A DNA stretch of 64,000 nt from Plantago major (lineage: Eukaryota > Streptophyta > Magnoliopsida > Lamiales > Plantaginaceae), in contig CM048844.1 in NCBI GenBank assembly GCA_026545765.1, forward strand, positions 49,441,401 to 49,505,400, written 5' to 3'. The translations under genes were made by a program, and so were the position numbers. Positions 33,401 to 43,166 of this stretch are shown in pieces; the first letter of the stretch is position 1; each line of letters begins with the position of its first letter. Below the pieces are notes generated by a model. It was not told the DNA's origin. It saw nothing but the letters and a program-made list of their open reading frames with translations, and ran no database searches.

Positions 33401-34243
33401 TGATTAGAGCAACGTTTTGCAACTTTTCAGTTGTTTGTTCTCTTTGAGTTGTCTCATAATCAACAGTAGCAAGATGAGAGAAAAGTTCCACTGGAGTGAT
33501 ATTTGGCATTCCTTGGTTAAAATAAAAGAATTTGGTATGCTCCCAGTTGTGGTTAAGACTTCTGACAATGGTCTTAATCTTTTCTGACTGGGAGTATCTG
33601 CTTTCCCAAGAGCGCCATGTCACTCATGAGAGTGGTAAATCTGAAATCAAGTTCTTCGAGTTTCTGGGTCCTTGTTTGAAATTTTGAAATTTCAACTTGA
33701 GAACTTCGAACTTGTTTTCTTTGGTTTTCTCCCGCACGATTTCTTCAATCGGTTGCCAGCAACTTTTTTAGCACCCTACGCTTACATTGTATGTGCTCCG
33801 TGTCGATCGATGATGATATTACGAGCTTGACCATCCGGACGATTTCTCTTGGCATCTTCCGATGTCCGAGTTCTCTGGCTTTGTTCGTAAATAACTTGAC
33901 TATTAGATCTCCCACTTGTTGACGAATCGGTGAGTGAAGATCCGTCGCTTTGATCTCTGTCTCTACCATTAGAAACCTCCATGACTTGTTTGAGGTGTTG
34001 ACTGACTATTGGGCCATTCTTTATCACTTCGATCCTTGCGTCACTTATGGCTTCAAGGTGGAGCATCATGTGAGTTTTCCATTTCTCGTAATTCTACGGT
34101 TTGAGAATGGGTGCATCACTCGAGACATACCGCACACTTAACACACAAATTAAATAGTCCTCAAAATGGACAAAGTTCCTTCACCTATCTAGGGATCTAG
34201 GTTCGATCTGGAAGGCTTGTGAACCTCCTGCTCTGATACCACT
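33401..34243 (-). repeat. Truncated SIRE leader and gag start beyond the 3' LTR
   Basis: Homologous to 47817-48679, the leader and first part of gag next to the 5' LTR. It includes a second primer site (TGGTATCAGAGC on the minus strand, about 34229-34240). The order partial gag, primer site, LTR, element, LTR is what a tandem pair sharing one LTR leaves after loss of most of one copy. Homology ends abruptly at 33401. Confidence 0.85.
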
Positions 34244-34620
34244 TGTTGGTCCAGATAACGGCAAAGTAAAAGACTAGAGGGGGGGGGGGGGTGAATAGTC
34301 TTTTAAAACTTTTGTCGATAAAATCTATTTCTCAGATATCTGAATAGATATCTGATACTTAGAATCAGAGCGCGGAAGACTTAATAAAGATAAGTGCAGA
34401 AACAGTTAAAAAGTGTGTGTGTGTGTGTGTTGCTGAAATGTAAATACAGAAAGGTAACTAACACAGCAAGTATAGTGGTATCTGGAGGTGGCGTAATCCT
34501 CCAACTAATCCATTTCGGTCTATCAGAGACCTAGAATTCACTAGAACAGATAATTGAGTTCACCTTACAATAAACCTATTCTAAGATTCTTAACAATTGG
34601 TTCCCAACCAAATGTTCCCC

Positions 34621-34822
34621 CTGAGTTGTTCCCCGGCTTTCACAGCCAAGTACTTCCTGTACTCAGAAACCTTTGAGTTATTCCCTAGCTTCCCAAGCTA
34701 AGTACTTCTTATACTCAATAACCTTGGAGTTATTCCTTAGTTTCCCAAATCAAGTACTTCCTATACTCCGGTAACCTTGGAGTTATTCCCTGATTTTTCA
34801 AACTAAGTACTTCCTGTACTCC
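34621..34822. repeat. 53-bp tandem array in the SIRE LTR
   Basis: Four units starting at 34621, 34674, 34726 and 34779, each with GAGTT[A/G]TTCC near the start and AGTACTTCCT[G/A]TACTC near the end, and a small inverted repeat between (for example GGCTTTCACAGCC, AGCTTCCCAAGCT). The same array is at 49034-49235 in the other LTR. Confidence 0.85.
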
Positions 34823-35211
34823 ACGCCAGTTATGGTGTTGGTTTTGGTTTTGGTTTGAGTTGTCAGATGAGCTTCTTTAATAACTTATTCAGTTATTCAG
34901 ATAGCTCTGTGAATCAAGTATACTTAATACACTTTTCAATGTATGGTATCTTGTTCTTTTTACTGACCCAAGTCTTATGATATCTGTTCAAGAGAATGAA
35001 TCTCAGATACTTGATCTTTCGTTTCAACTCTTTCACAGATAGCTATGCTTGTTTAGGATCAGGACACTTAGAACTTCAGTGTTACTCAAGATCAAAAGCT
35101 TTGGTCGCAACAGAAAGCTTTGTGAGTAAGTAAGTTGCTTTGAGAGAGTAAGATGTTCAGCGTATGTCGTGTGTCTAGCTAAGGTATCTTCTCAAGCAGT
35201 CTAAGTGTTGA

Positions 35212-35219
35212 TATTTATA
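35212..35219 (-). promoter_or_regulatory. TATA box of the SIRE LTR
   Basis: TATAAATA on the minus strand; identical copy at 49619-49626 in the 5' LTR, which is the one that would drive the element. Confidence 0.65.
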
Positions 35220-35967
35220 GATGAATTTGAGTGCCGTTTGAATAGTATCCGTTAGGCTCAAATTCAAACTATTGATATCTGTGTATAGTACTGTAGCAGG
35301 TTTTGTCTTCTTCTTGAAAGTATCGTTGCTTTTATTCGACATCTCTCGTCGTGCATTAAATGCATTGTACTATACTTTTGTCCTCAGAGTGTCAACGGAA
35401 CTATGCTTTGTATCGTAGACTAGTGTTATCGATTCTTTGCACGTCCTTATCTTCAATCTTGATACCACTTATTTATTGAAACAACTTTGTTTGCAATATA
35501 TAATTCTTTTCGTAAATGTGGTTAATGCTCAAGGTATCCGAGAATAGATATCTGGACACTTTCCTTGTTTTCGATAGGCCTTTTATTTCTCGATATCTCT
35601 TGTGCATACCGCTTAAAACTGTCGTGTCTTTAAGATATCCGCTAAGGTATCGAACAATGATTTCATAATCTTCATGCTTTCTTCAAGTCTTCAATGTCGT
35701 TGAGCTTGTTCTGCTTGGATGTCTTCTTCTTGGTCTTCTCTTCATAAAATAAAAATTACATTTTGAGACCTAACATCCTATACAAGATTAGCTAGACTAT
35801 CATACTTAGTGAGTTTCCTCTTTTACAATGTTCAAGTGAACCAAGAGTACTAATCACCTTTCTGAGACTAAGATAAGTCATCATGTTGCTGATCAAAATC
35901 TAAACAGATATTTCTAACAAAATATCTAACAAATTTCCTAACAAATTTCTCAAGAAATTTCCCAACA

Positions 35968-35985
35968 AATTTTCCCCTTTCTGAT
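35968..35985 (-). other. Polypurine tract of SIRE
   Basis: Minus strand AGAAAGGGGAAAATTT directly before TGTTGGGAAA, the LTR start. Typical copia plus-strand primer. Confidence 0.85.
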
Positions 35986-36349
35986 CAGTCAACGATGACT
36001 ATCTTACCTATTACAAATCTGGATGAGTGAACAATCCAACACTTAATCTTTTCTTAAGATCTTCAAATTATTTAATTAAGTGCAGAAGGTAGACATCAAC
36101 CAAATCACAAGGTGTGATCTTTGCTAACAAGTTATCTTTTATAGATTACTATCTGAGAGTAAGTTCTTCAGATATGTTACAAATAAACATTACAGATAAC
36201 TTTAATACATAATACAGTTAAGCTCAGTCAGCAAAAATACAACAAAAACTACGTAGTAAATCAGGACAACAGGAGTAACCAAGCTCCAAGTAAACATCCT
36301 AATAAACTAGTCTTCAATCTCTTCAAGTCTTCAACTGTATATCTGTAGA
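35986..36349 (-). other. SIRE 3' untranslated region
   Basis: About 360 bases without a recognisable frame, between the accessory reading frame and the polypurine tract. Confidence 0.6.
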
Positions 36350-38329
36350 TCAGTCTGCAATTTTCCTATCTCCAAACCTTTTAATGTCATCAGAATAGTC
36401 ATAGGGAAGAGTTCTGACGAGCATCTCTGTGTCTCTGGCAAATCCACAAACCTCTTTGTAGGTTTTGGTAAGATTTTTCTTGACAAAATGTTTGACCCAC
36501 AGATACTTTCCCCACTTCCAGGCATGCTCTATTCTGATATCTGAAAGCTTGAAGTATTCGTAGATAATCTTCAGATATCTGATGTCACCCTTGTATTGCT
36601 CTTCAGTTAGATAGAACGATTCATAGGGTTCTACAGCGAGTCTTGCTCTTGTGCCTGTTCCTGTGATATTCAGAATTCTGTGCACATCATCTGGCTTTCC
36701 ATATGGACATTCATCAGAGAGGTCCTTTCTCATGGCTTCAGTTCTCTTGACAACTTCAAAATCCAACCAGGCTTTGATGTGATTGGTGTTGATCAAGGTT
36801 GGCTTATCTTTTCTCCATGCCATAAGTTGTTTATGGATTGGTTCTGGAAATCTTGAATTTACCAATAGATGCTTAAGTTCCAGAATCCAATAGCCATTTT
36901 TCTGATTGATGCACCTGTAGACAGAGGAATCATTGTCATACTTCACATACTCTATTTTGGCTTCTTCTGGCCTGAGTGGAAGTTGACTTTGTCTTTGCTC
37001 AGCTCTCAGTCTGTTCCTTCTTTGTCTTGAATTCTCTTTGGGGTTGTTGCTTGAAGAACCACCACCCTGGATAGACTTGGTATTTCCAGAGGGTGTTTTA
37101 GCTGCTAGGGGCTTTGCAGCTATGGGCTCAGTTAGGCTTTCAATTTTCCTTTTTCTGTGAAGAGGAGCTTCATCTTCATCAGTTTCCTCATCATCATCAA
37201 GATTAGATCTTGTGAGAGTTTTACAGCCTTCTTCATTGCCTAGGGACTTGATTTGACCTTCTTCTTCTTCTTCTTCAGAAGATTCATCAATCCCTTTGAC
37301 TTGTCTTCTCCTTGGAGCCTTGGTACTCCTTGGAGGTTTCTGTGCCATGGCCCTTGTTATCATTTTGGTTCCTTCAGTAGGTTTCTGGGAAGCAGCTACT
37401 ATTTGCAAAGCAGCTTGGCTTGAGGAGGGTTCATTGATTCTGAGTGGTGGCTGGGAAGTTTTTCTTCTTCCTTTCTGAGCCGCACCAGCTCCAGATCTCT
37501 TTTTGTTTGCTTCTCCTTCTTCCCATCCCCCCTGACTTTGAGGTCCAGATTTGTACATTCTTTCCCCCTTAGTCATTGTTGGCTGACTTAGTCTCATAAA
37601 AGAATCTGAGAGAGAGTCAAAATGCCCTTGTAAATAGTTATAGGCAGTGACCAACTTCTGAAGTTCGGCTTTGAGCTCCTGATTTTGCTTGATAAGTCCA
37701 TTGTCCTTATCAGTGAGCTCTGCCAGTGGGCCTAGGATGGCGTCTGCTTTTCCAGCAGTGTAACTTGCCTCTTGGAAAGCTTTTTCAGCTAAAGACGCAT
37801 CATCGTCCCTTATCATTCCCAGATCTTTCTGAGCAATGACTATGCTAGTGGTTCTCTGAGTGATGAGCTCAGTGAACTTCTTCATTTCAGAGGGGACGGA
37901 GGCAATTACTTCCTTGTTCTGTGAAGACATCTCCTTTTTAAGTTGTGTCAATACTTGACACCTGTTCATGTATTCATGGGACTGGACGTTTAGCAGTTTG
38001 CTGAATATTGTAGGAGCAATCAGCTTCCTTTTCAAGTGAGAAACCGCTAAATGTTCATTGCGGTGTTCTGCCAAAGTCTTGTCTTCTTCATCATCTGAGT
38101 AATCAGCCCAGTGATCTTCATCCTCTTGGACATTTTCATTGATTGTATCGAGTCCAGCAACCATCTCAGAGATTGGTTTCTTTCCTTTCTGGGAGGAGGA
38201 TGGTACTTCTTTTGAAGATGATGCAGCCTTAGCATCATGCTTGACTTCAGATACTTCTTCAGTATCGAGTTCTTTGTTGAGTGCAGTTACAGCATCCTGT
38301 AGCTCTTTGACCTCAGAGTAAGCAATCAT
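36350..38329 (-). CDS. 659-codon accessory reading frame of SIRE, unknown function
   Basis: I do not recognise a function. Residues 1-90 are acidic (EDEDHWADYSDDEEDKT). Residues about 95-260 are helical and look like a coiled coil (LTELIT, DNGLIKQNQELKAELQKL). Residues 270-450 are basic and low in complexity with an SSEEEEEEGQ run and a KENSRQRRNRLRAEQRQ cluster that could bind nucleic acid or act as a nuclear signal. Residues 470-659 look like a folded domain (YWILELKHLLVNSRFPEP, HAWKWGKYLWVKHFVKK). There is no signal peptide or membrane segment. It sits in the place where SIRE elements carry an envelope-like gene, but nothing supports an envelope here. The open frame may start further upstream by splicing. 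Confidence 0.6.
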   Translation of the reverse strand: MIAYSEVKELQDAVTALNKELDTEEVSEVKHDAKAASSSKEVPSSSQKGKKPISEMVAGLDTINENVQEDEDHWADYSDDEEDKTLAEHRNEHLAVSHLKRKLIAPTIFSKLLNVQSHEYMNRCQVLTQLKKEMSSQNKEVIASVPSEMKKFTELITQRTTSIVIAQKDLGMIRDDDASLAEKAFQEASYTAGKADAILGPLAELTDKDNGLIKQNQELKAELQKLVTAYNYLQGHFDSLSDSFMRLSQPTMTKGERMYKSGPQSQGGWEEGEANKKRSGAGAAQKGRRKTSQPPLRINEPSSSQAALQIVAASQKPTEGTKMITRAMAQKPPRSTKAPRRRQVKGIDESSEEEEEEGQIKSLGNEEGCKTLTRSNLDDDEETDEDEAPLHRKRKIESLTEPIAAKPLAAKTPSGNTKSIQGGGSSSNNPKENSRQRRNRLRAEQRQSQLPLRPEEAKIEYVKYDNDSSVYRCINQKNGYWILELKHLLVNSRFPEPIHKQLMAWRKDKPTLINTNHIKAWLDFEVVKRTEAMRKDLSDECPYGKPDDVHRILNITGTGTRARLAVEPYESFYLTEEQYKGDIRYLKIIYEYFKLSDIRIEHAWKWGKYLWVKHFVKKNLTKTYKEVCGFARDTEMLVRTLPYDYSDDIKRFGDRKIAD

Positions 38330-39155
38330 CTCTTGCAGATATTGATCTTGTAGTTGATCTAGATTATCTCTGGATCTAGCTATCCGTCTTCGATTGAAGA
38401 TGGAGCTGTTGTTCTTCTTCCAACAGTTGTCTGAGTTGAGTAGATCTGGATTGAGTATTTAACATCTTCTGTGCAATATCCTCAGAATCCTCTACTTGTG
38501 ATGTGACATTGTGCTGTTGGGAAGATGGATGAGTAGATTTCTGAGGTGATGAAGACGGAGATTTCTGTGAAGTCTTCTCAGTTTGCTTTTCAGCAGCTGA
38601 GGCATTGTTTCTTTGTGAAATTCCTCCGGTCCACAGTGCGGGGCATCATCATCATCCTTTTGTCATTATCATCCTTTTGGTGATGGTCGTGGGAGGTTCA
38701 TCAAAGTAATTTTCATTCATTTCTTCCTCCTCATCATCTTCGACAAGATTGATCACCTCCGGATAGTGATCTTACGCCCATTAACTTCTTCTTATTGAAG
38801 GTATAAATTGCAGTCTGGGCGAATCGCTTGAATGCCATCTGTAATCTTGTCGACCATCCGCCTGCTCAAAGGCATGTATCAAACTATCGCCACTTCTTTG
38901 GAGAAATCCTTATGCAATAAGGTCGCAATCGTAATCGCTCGGTAGGGAACATTGCATGGATATATGTCTCCAAGTCAAGAGCTCGTGCTCGTCTGATTGG
39001 TTGATCTGTGATTCTCAATATTTCAGAGAGATCAGAGCACCTTAACTTCTGCCATTTCTTGAAGCATTGAATATGCTTTGGCAGGGTGTGAGCTTTGAAG
39101 AAGTGAAGTAGGTCCCTTGTTTCTTCAATGGGAACCTGCTTTGCATCTGTTTGAG

Positions 39156-40440
39156 CCTGAAAGAAAGAGTTTTAAATGAGTTTCAAAACTTTGGTAGATA
39201 TCTGAGTGGTAGTTTAGTTTAGTTTCTGGATTACGTGAGTAAGTACTTCAGGCTCAGAGACTTGAACCACTGAGACAATGGGTGTCTCAGATATCTTGTT
39301 GTGAGGTGGAGACTTGGAAGTCTGGTCCTCATCAACCTTTCTTTCTTGAACCTGAGAAATAAAATGATCCAATACTTTAGGAAATTGTTTGAAAGAAACT
39401 GTGCAAATATATGCTTTAATGAGTTCTGAGTTACTTACTTCCTCAATAGGAAGCTCAGAATCATTTTTCTTAGAAACTTTCGCAGTCTCTGGTGTTCTTT
39501 CAGGTGATGTTGCCTTGGGGGCTTCATCAATTTCCATTGATGCAGGGGATGTCGCAACTTTGTCCCCGTGCATTTCTACTTCTGATTGATCCTGTAAGTA
39601 GAAAGTATTGAATATTTTTAGAAGAGATATGAGATAACCCTAGTCGAAGAATACTTATCACTTGATTTGTCATATACCTTCATGCTAGAAGGCTCAGTGA
39701 TGTGTTCTTCAGAAACCTTGTTGGTCTCTGGGTTTGTCTCTGGCATTTCTGCCTTATCTTCTTCCATCTCAGTTGGAGCCTGTTAGAAACATTTATCATG
39801 AATGAGCACATAAACATTTTTACTGAAAAATTAGTTCTCTTTAAGAATCATTTACCTGTGGCACAGGCTCAGATTTCTCAAGAGTTGAGGTTGAAGAAAC
39901 CTCCTTCTCAGTTTCTGAGGTAAGCTTTTCAGCTTCCTCTTGTTTCTGTGTTTCTAACTCAGCCTGTAACAAAGAAATTCTATGAGTGACAAGATTTATA
40001 AGCATAAAATTTTTCACAAGGTAAGAGTTAAACCAGTCATCTACCTGAGCAATTTCAGGCTGATTGGTCTCTGGAACTTGTGACCTTTCTATACTTTGGT
40101 CTTCTTGTCCCAGTGTAGTTTCTTTGCTTGAAGTTTCTGGTACTTCACACCTTTCCTGAGTATGCAACTCAGTTGCCTCCCCTGGTTGATCATTCTGAGT
40201 AGATGTCTCAGTTTGATCCCTCTCAGTGAGTTGGGGAACCTGCTCTTTTGCAGGATTTTCTTCAGCATATTGTATTGCTGGTAATTCGAAATGGAGTTCA
40301 TTTACCATTTCATCAACCACTTGTGGCTGTTGTGGTTGTTGTGATTGTGGTTGTTGTGGTTGTCTGGAAGCAGAAGATTGAACAGTAGAATGTTCTTCCA
40401 GATTTTTAGATGTGGCATTTCCATCAGTATCTGCCAGCAC
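39156..40440 (-). other. SIRE accessory region with small in-phase exons (candidate)
   Basis: On the minus strand, blocks rich in Glu, Pro, Ser and Gln alternate with AT-rich gaps that begin GT and end AG after a pyrimidine stretch. Candidate exons: up to 40045; 39963-39856 (108 nt); 39779-39678 (102 nt); 39591-39439 (153 nt); 39351-39247 (105 nt); from 39156 onward. All four internal ones are multiples of three and in phase 0, and most begin with an A/V/D-x codon pair and end in Q, E or K. Splice sites include GAGGAA/GTAAGTAA and TTCTTTCAG/GCTC. Introns are 75-90 nt, normal for plants. Function unknown; the composition resembles a flexible linker. Confidence 0.5.
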
Positions 40441-41934
40441 TAAAATACCATCACCAGGGCTTTTTGAAGTTGTGCAAGAGAAACATTCCCTGATGATGTG
40501 TTTGTACCAACAACCTTTGCTATAGGCTCAGCAACCTGTGGTGTAGGTTCTTCTTCAGATACCTTATCACCGCCATCGTTTCAGTAACCTTAGCCCTCTT
40601 TGTTCTTTCTAGGACTTGAGAGATGACCAGTTCATCATCTTCATTGTCAGAGCTCTCTTCAGCATTAGGAACTGATTGGTCCATTATTCCTGCGGTTTCT
40701 GCAGATAGGGCTTGGTGTTTTTCACCACTTTTGGCAGCATTTGTGAGTTCATCAGCAAGGCTTTCTGCATTAGTCGCAACATTTCTGAAAGCACTTTCTC
40801 TTGCTGAGTCTACTTGTTCAGTAGTTGATAACTCTTTTCAAAGATTGATGAGTTCATCCGCTTTATCGGTTCATCGGCAATGCCTCGCAGATATCCGAGG
40901 ATCGACAACCTCTTTGGTGTGTCTTCCGATTTGCCGCCAGACTTCTTTCTTGAAGTTACGGCTTCTTGGTCGCAACCTTTTCTTCAGATACCTTTTCAGA
41001 CTTTCGCTTCTTAGAACCTTTCTGAGACCCAGTAACCTTTTTCATCAAGTTTGTATACTCATATTTGTAGAGTAGGTTACTGTTGGCTATTTCGGTCGTC
41101 TCTCTGAGCTCAATGCCAAGCTTTTCCAACAAGTAGCATATTTTCAGACCATATCCTACGGGCCTTTGGCTCGGCTAGTCCTTTGGTAATCTTAGGCTCA
41201 AGCCTTGAATCTTCTTCACAAACTTGAAAGGCGTACTTTCCCAGCTTAAAAGGGTTTTCCAAATTTTGTCTTGTTGATTCAGAAGAACATCATCATCCAC
41301 CGTTCTTGGCTTATCTGGTCAGCACCTCCTTGTAGACCATCAAAGCATCTGTGAAGAATGCAAGCCAGTACATCCCAGTGAACCAACAGATGTCTGGTTC
41401 GGTTGTCAGCAAGCTTGAACTCAGTGGGTGTATCTGATTTTCAAGATCACACGCCATCGTAAAGTTCTTTAACACCTTCAAGGAGTTCCTCATCCTTGGT
41501 GTTTATTTCAAAATCCTTTCCAAGATTTTGAAACTCAAACAACTTACTGAAAGTTGTTAAGTCCGTAAGGATTTCCTTTCCTTGATCGAGGTTTTATGAC
41601 ACTATTTCAAAGGTGCCTTGAAACACAGAAATAATCTCGAGTTGTTGTAGAATTCCAACACATCGAGTGATGAAATTCCACTAGGAAGCGGATAGAAAGC
41701 CCTTGATTTGTGCCTTTTCAAGCATGTCAAGAATTAGCTTTACATGGCTTGGTTCTCTATTCCACCGTGAGGTATTCCTCAACCATGGCACCACCCCAAA
41801 TCATTCGTGACTTGAAGTCCAATGGTCGATTAAAATCTCCTACCAATGGTTGTTCACAATAACCAACTCTCGTGCTTGCTTTTCAAATAGCCGGTGGAGG
41901 ATTGAGATTTGATGTGGTTGAACTTTTAGGGCCA
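40441..41934 (-). pseudogene. SIRE accessory region, N-terminal part
   Basis: From an ATG at about 41934 (MALKVQPHQISILN) the minus strand shows scattered protein-like stretches, for example LKNFTMACDLENQIHPLSSS and WFTGMYWLAFFTDALMVYKE near 41480-41320, then a Lys-rich block near 41050. It probably formed the start of the accessory protein. Several interruptions are present, and part lies in a patch of doubtful sequence. Function unknown. Confidence 0.45.
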
Positions 41935-42599
41935 TCTCTTTATATAGTGTAGGATTTGAAATTGGTATTTGAAAAGAGATTTGATTCAATTCTTTGCGAA
42001 AAAACTTAATCTTGATTTGCAGAGATTGTAGAAGGTTTTGCAGAGAATCAAGAGAAGGATTTGCTATTTTTGTGCAAGATGAGTTTTCGGATTAGGCAAA
42101 AGTGATTTCCTATGCCAAAATCCTATATATATATAGCAGTTGAATCCCAACAGACAAATACATACAAATTGATTTTGTGTGTACGTATCTGTGATTTGCA
42201 AGCAAGCGTGAGCAAAAGCTAGTTCGGCATTAAATGCTTAGTGGGCCATGTCTGAATTTCAACAGTCCACTATTTATCGAATTAATTTCCACCGCATGAT
42301 CAATAGCTTAATTTCATCAAGGGTCACCATTGCTTCTTCAGCAATGATCACAATCAACAAGTGTAATTGTGCCCATTTAATGAATTTTGGCTATTAGCTA
42401 TCTGAATCGCGTCTTTGTATGACCAAGAACACTGTTTGCATCTGAATCTGTCTTATACTTAGGATTTTTCCAAGTTTTTCATCAAGATAGAAACAATGCA
42501 AATTTCAAGAGAGTAGTTGACTGCAGATAGTTGTACTATTCTCCTTTGTGTTCTCCGTTTGCAGATTGATTCAGATATCTGAGTTCGCCTCGAGATCTT

Positions 42600-43166
42600 A
42601 AGTCGTCTTTTGCTCTTTAGCCTTTTGACTTACGGATACCGTTCCAGCTTTTCTCTTTTCTGGATACCCGTTCGTTCCAGATACCTCTTCTCTGGATGCC
42701 CGTTCCAGATACCTGAACTCTTTCAGTTCATTGGTAGTTCCATTAGTCCAAGACTATGTCTTAAGGCTAAGAATCTACTTTCTTGTAGTGGCTTAGTGAA
42801 GATATCTGCAAATTGGTCTTGATGCCAATCTTGAATATCTCTATATTGCCCTTTTCAACATGGTCTCGGCGAAGTGATGTCTAACATCAATGTGCTTTGT
42901 TCTGGCATGAAATTTAGGATTCTGTGTAATCGCAATAGCACTTGTGTTGTCACAGAAAATGGGAGTTTTCTTCTCATCGAGTCCATAGTCTTTAAGTTGT
43001 TGTTGTATCCACAGAATTTGTGTTGCACAACAACCAGCAGCAATATATTCAGCCTATGTGGTAGAAGTTGCAATTGAGTTTTGCTTCTTGCTAAACCATG
43101 AGATAAGTCTAGTACCCAGAAACTGACAAGTTCCTGAGGTGCTTTTCCTATCAAGCAATGATCCAA
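42600..43166 (-). pseudogene. SIRE RNase H end
   Basis: Minus strand: a DNTSAIAIT-type Asp motif near 42950 and KHIDVRHHF near 42880 form the end of the copia RNase H; the tail continues to about 42800. It follows the RT region at 43151-45127 directly. Broken. Confidence 0.75.

Larger units (their letters stand above)
34244..35967 (-). repeat. 3' LTR of SIRE
   Basis: 1724 bp, TGTTGGGAAATTTC..CCAACA on the minus strand. TATAAATA at 35212-35219 (minus). It holds a tandem array at 34621-34822, a GT microsatellite at 34412-34430, and a G run near 34280. The section 35280-35700 differs from the other LTR almost only at CAG/CTG sites. Confidence 0.93.

Noticed and set aside
34412-34430. GT microsatellite as a regulatory element
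   Set aside because: Its length differs between the two LTRs, as expected of slippage.
37296-37478. Hydrophobic short frame on the + strand opposite the SIRE accessory gene
   Set aside because: Shadow of the accessory frame on the other strand; no family resemblance.
36350-38329. Envelope gene of SIRE
   Set aside because: No signal peptide, membrane segment or cleavage site is visible; position alone is not enough.
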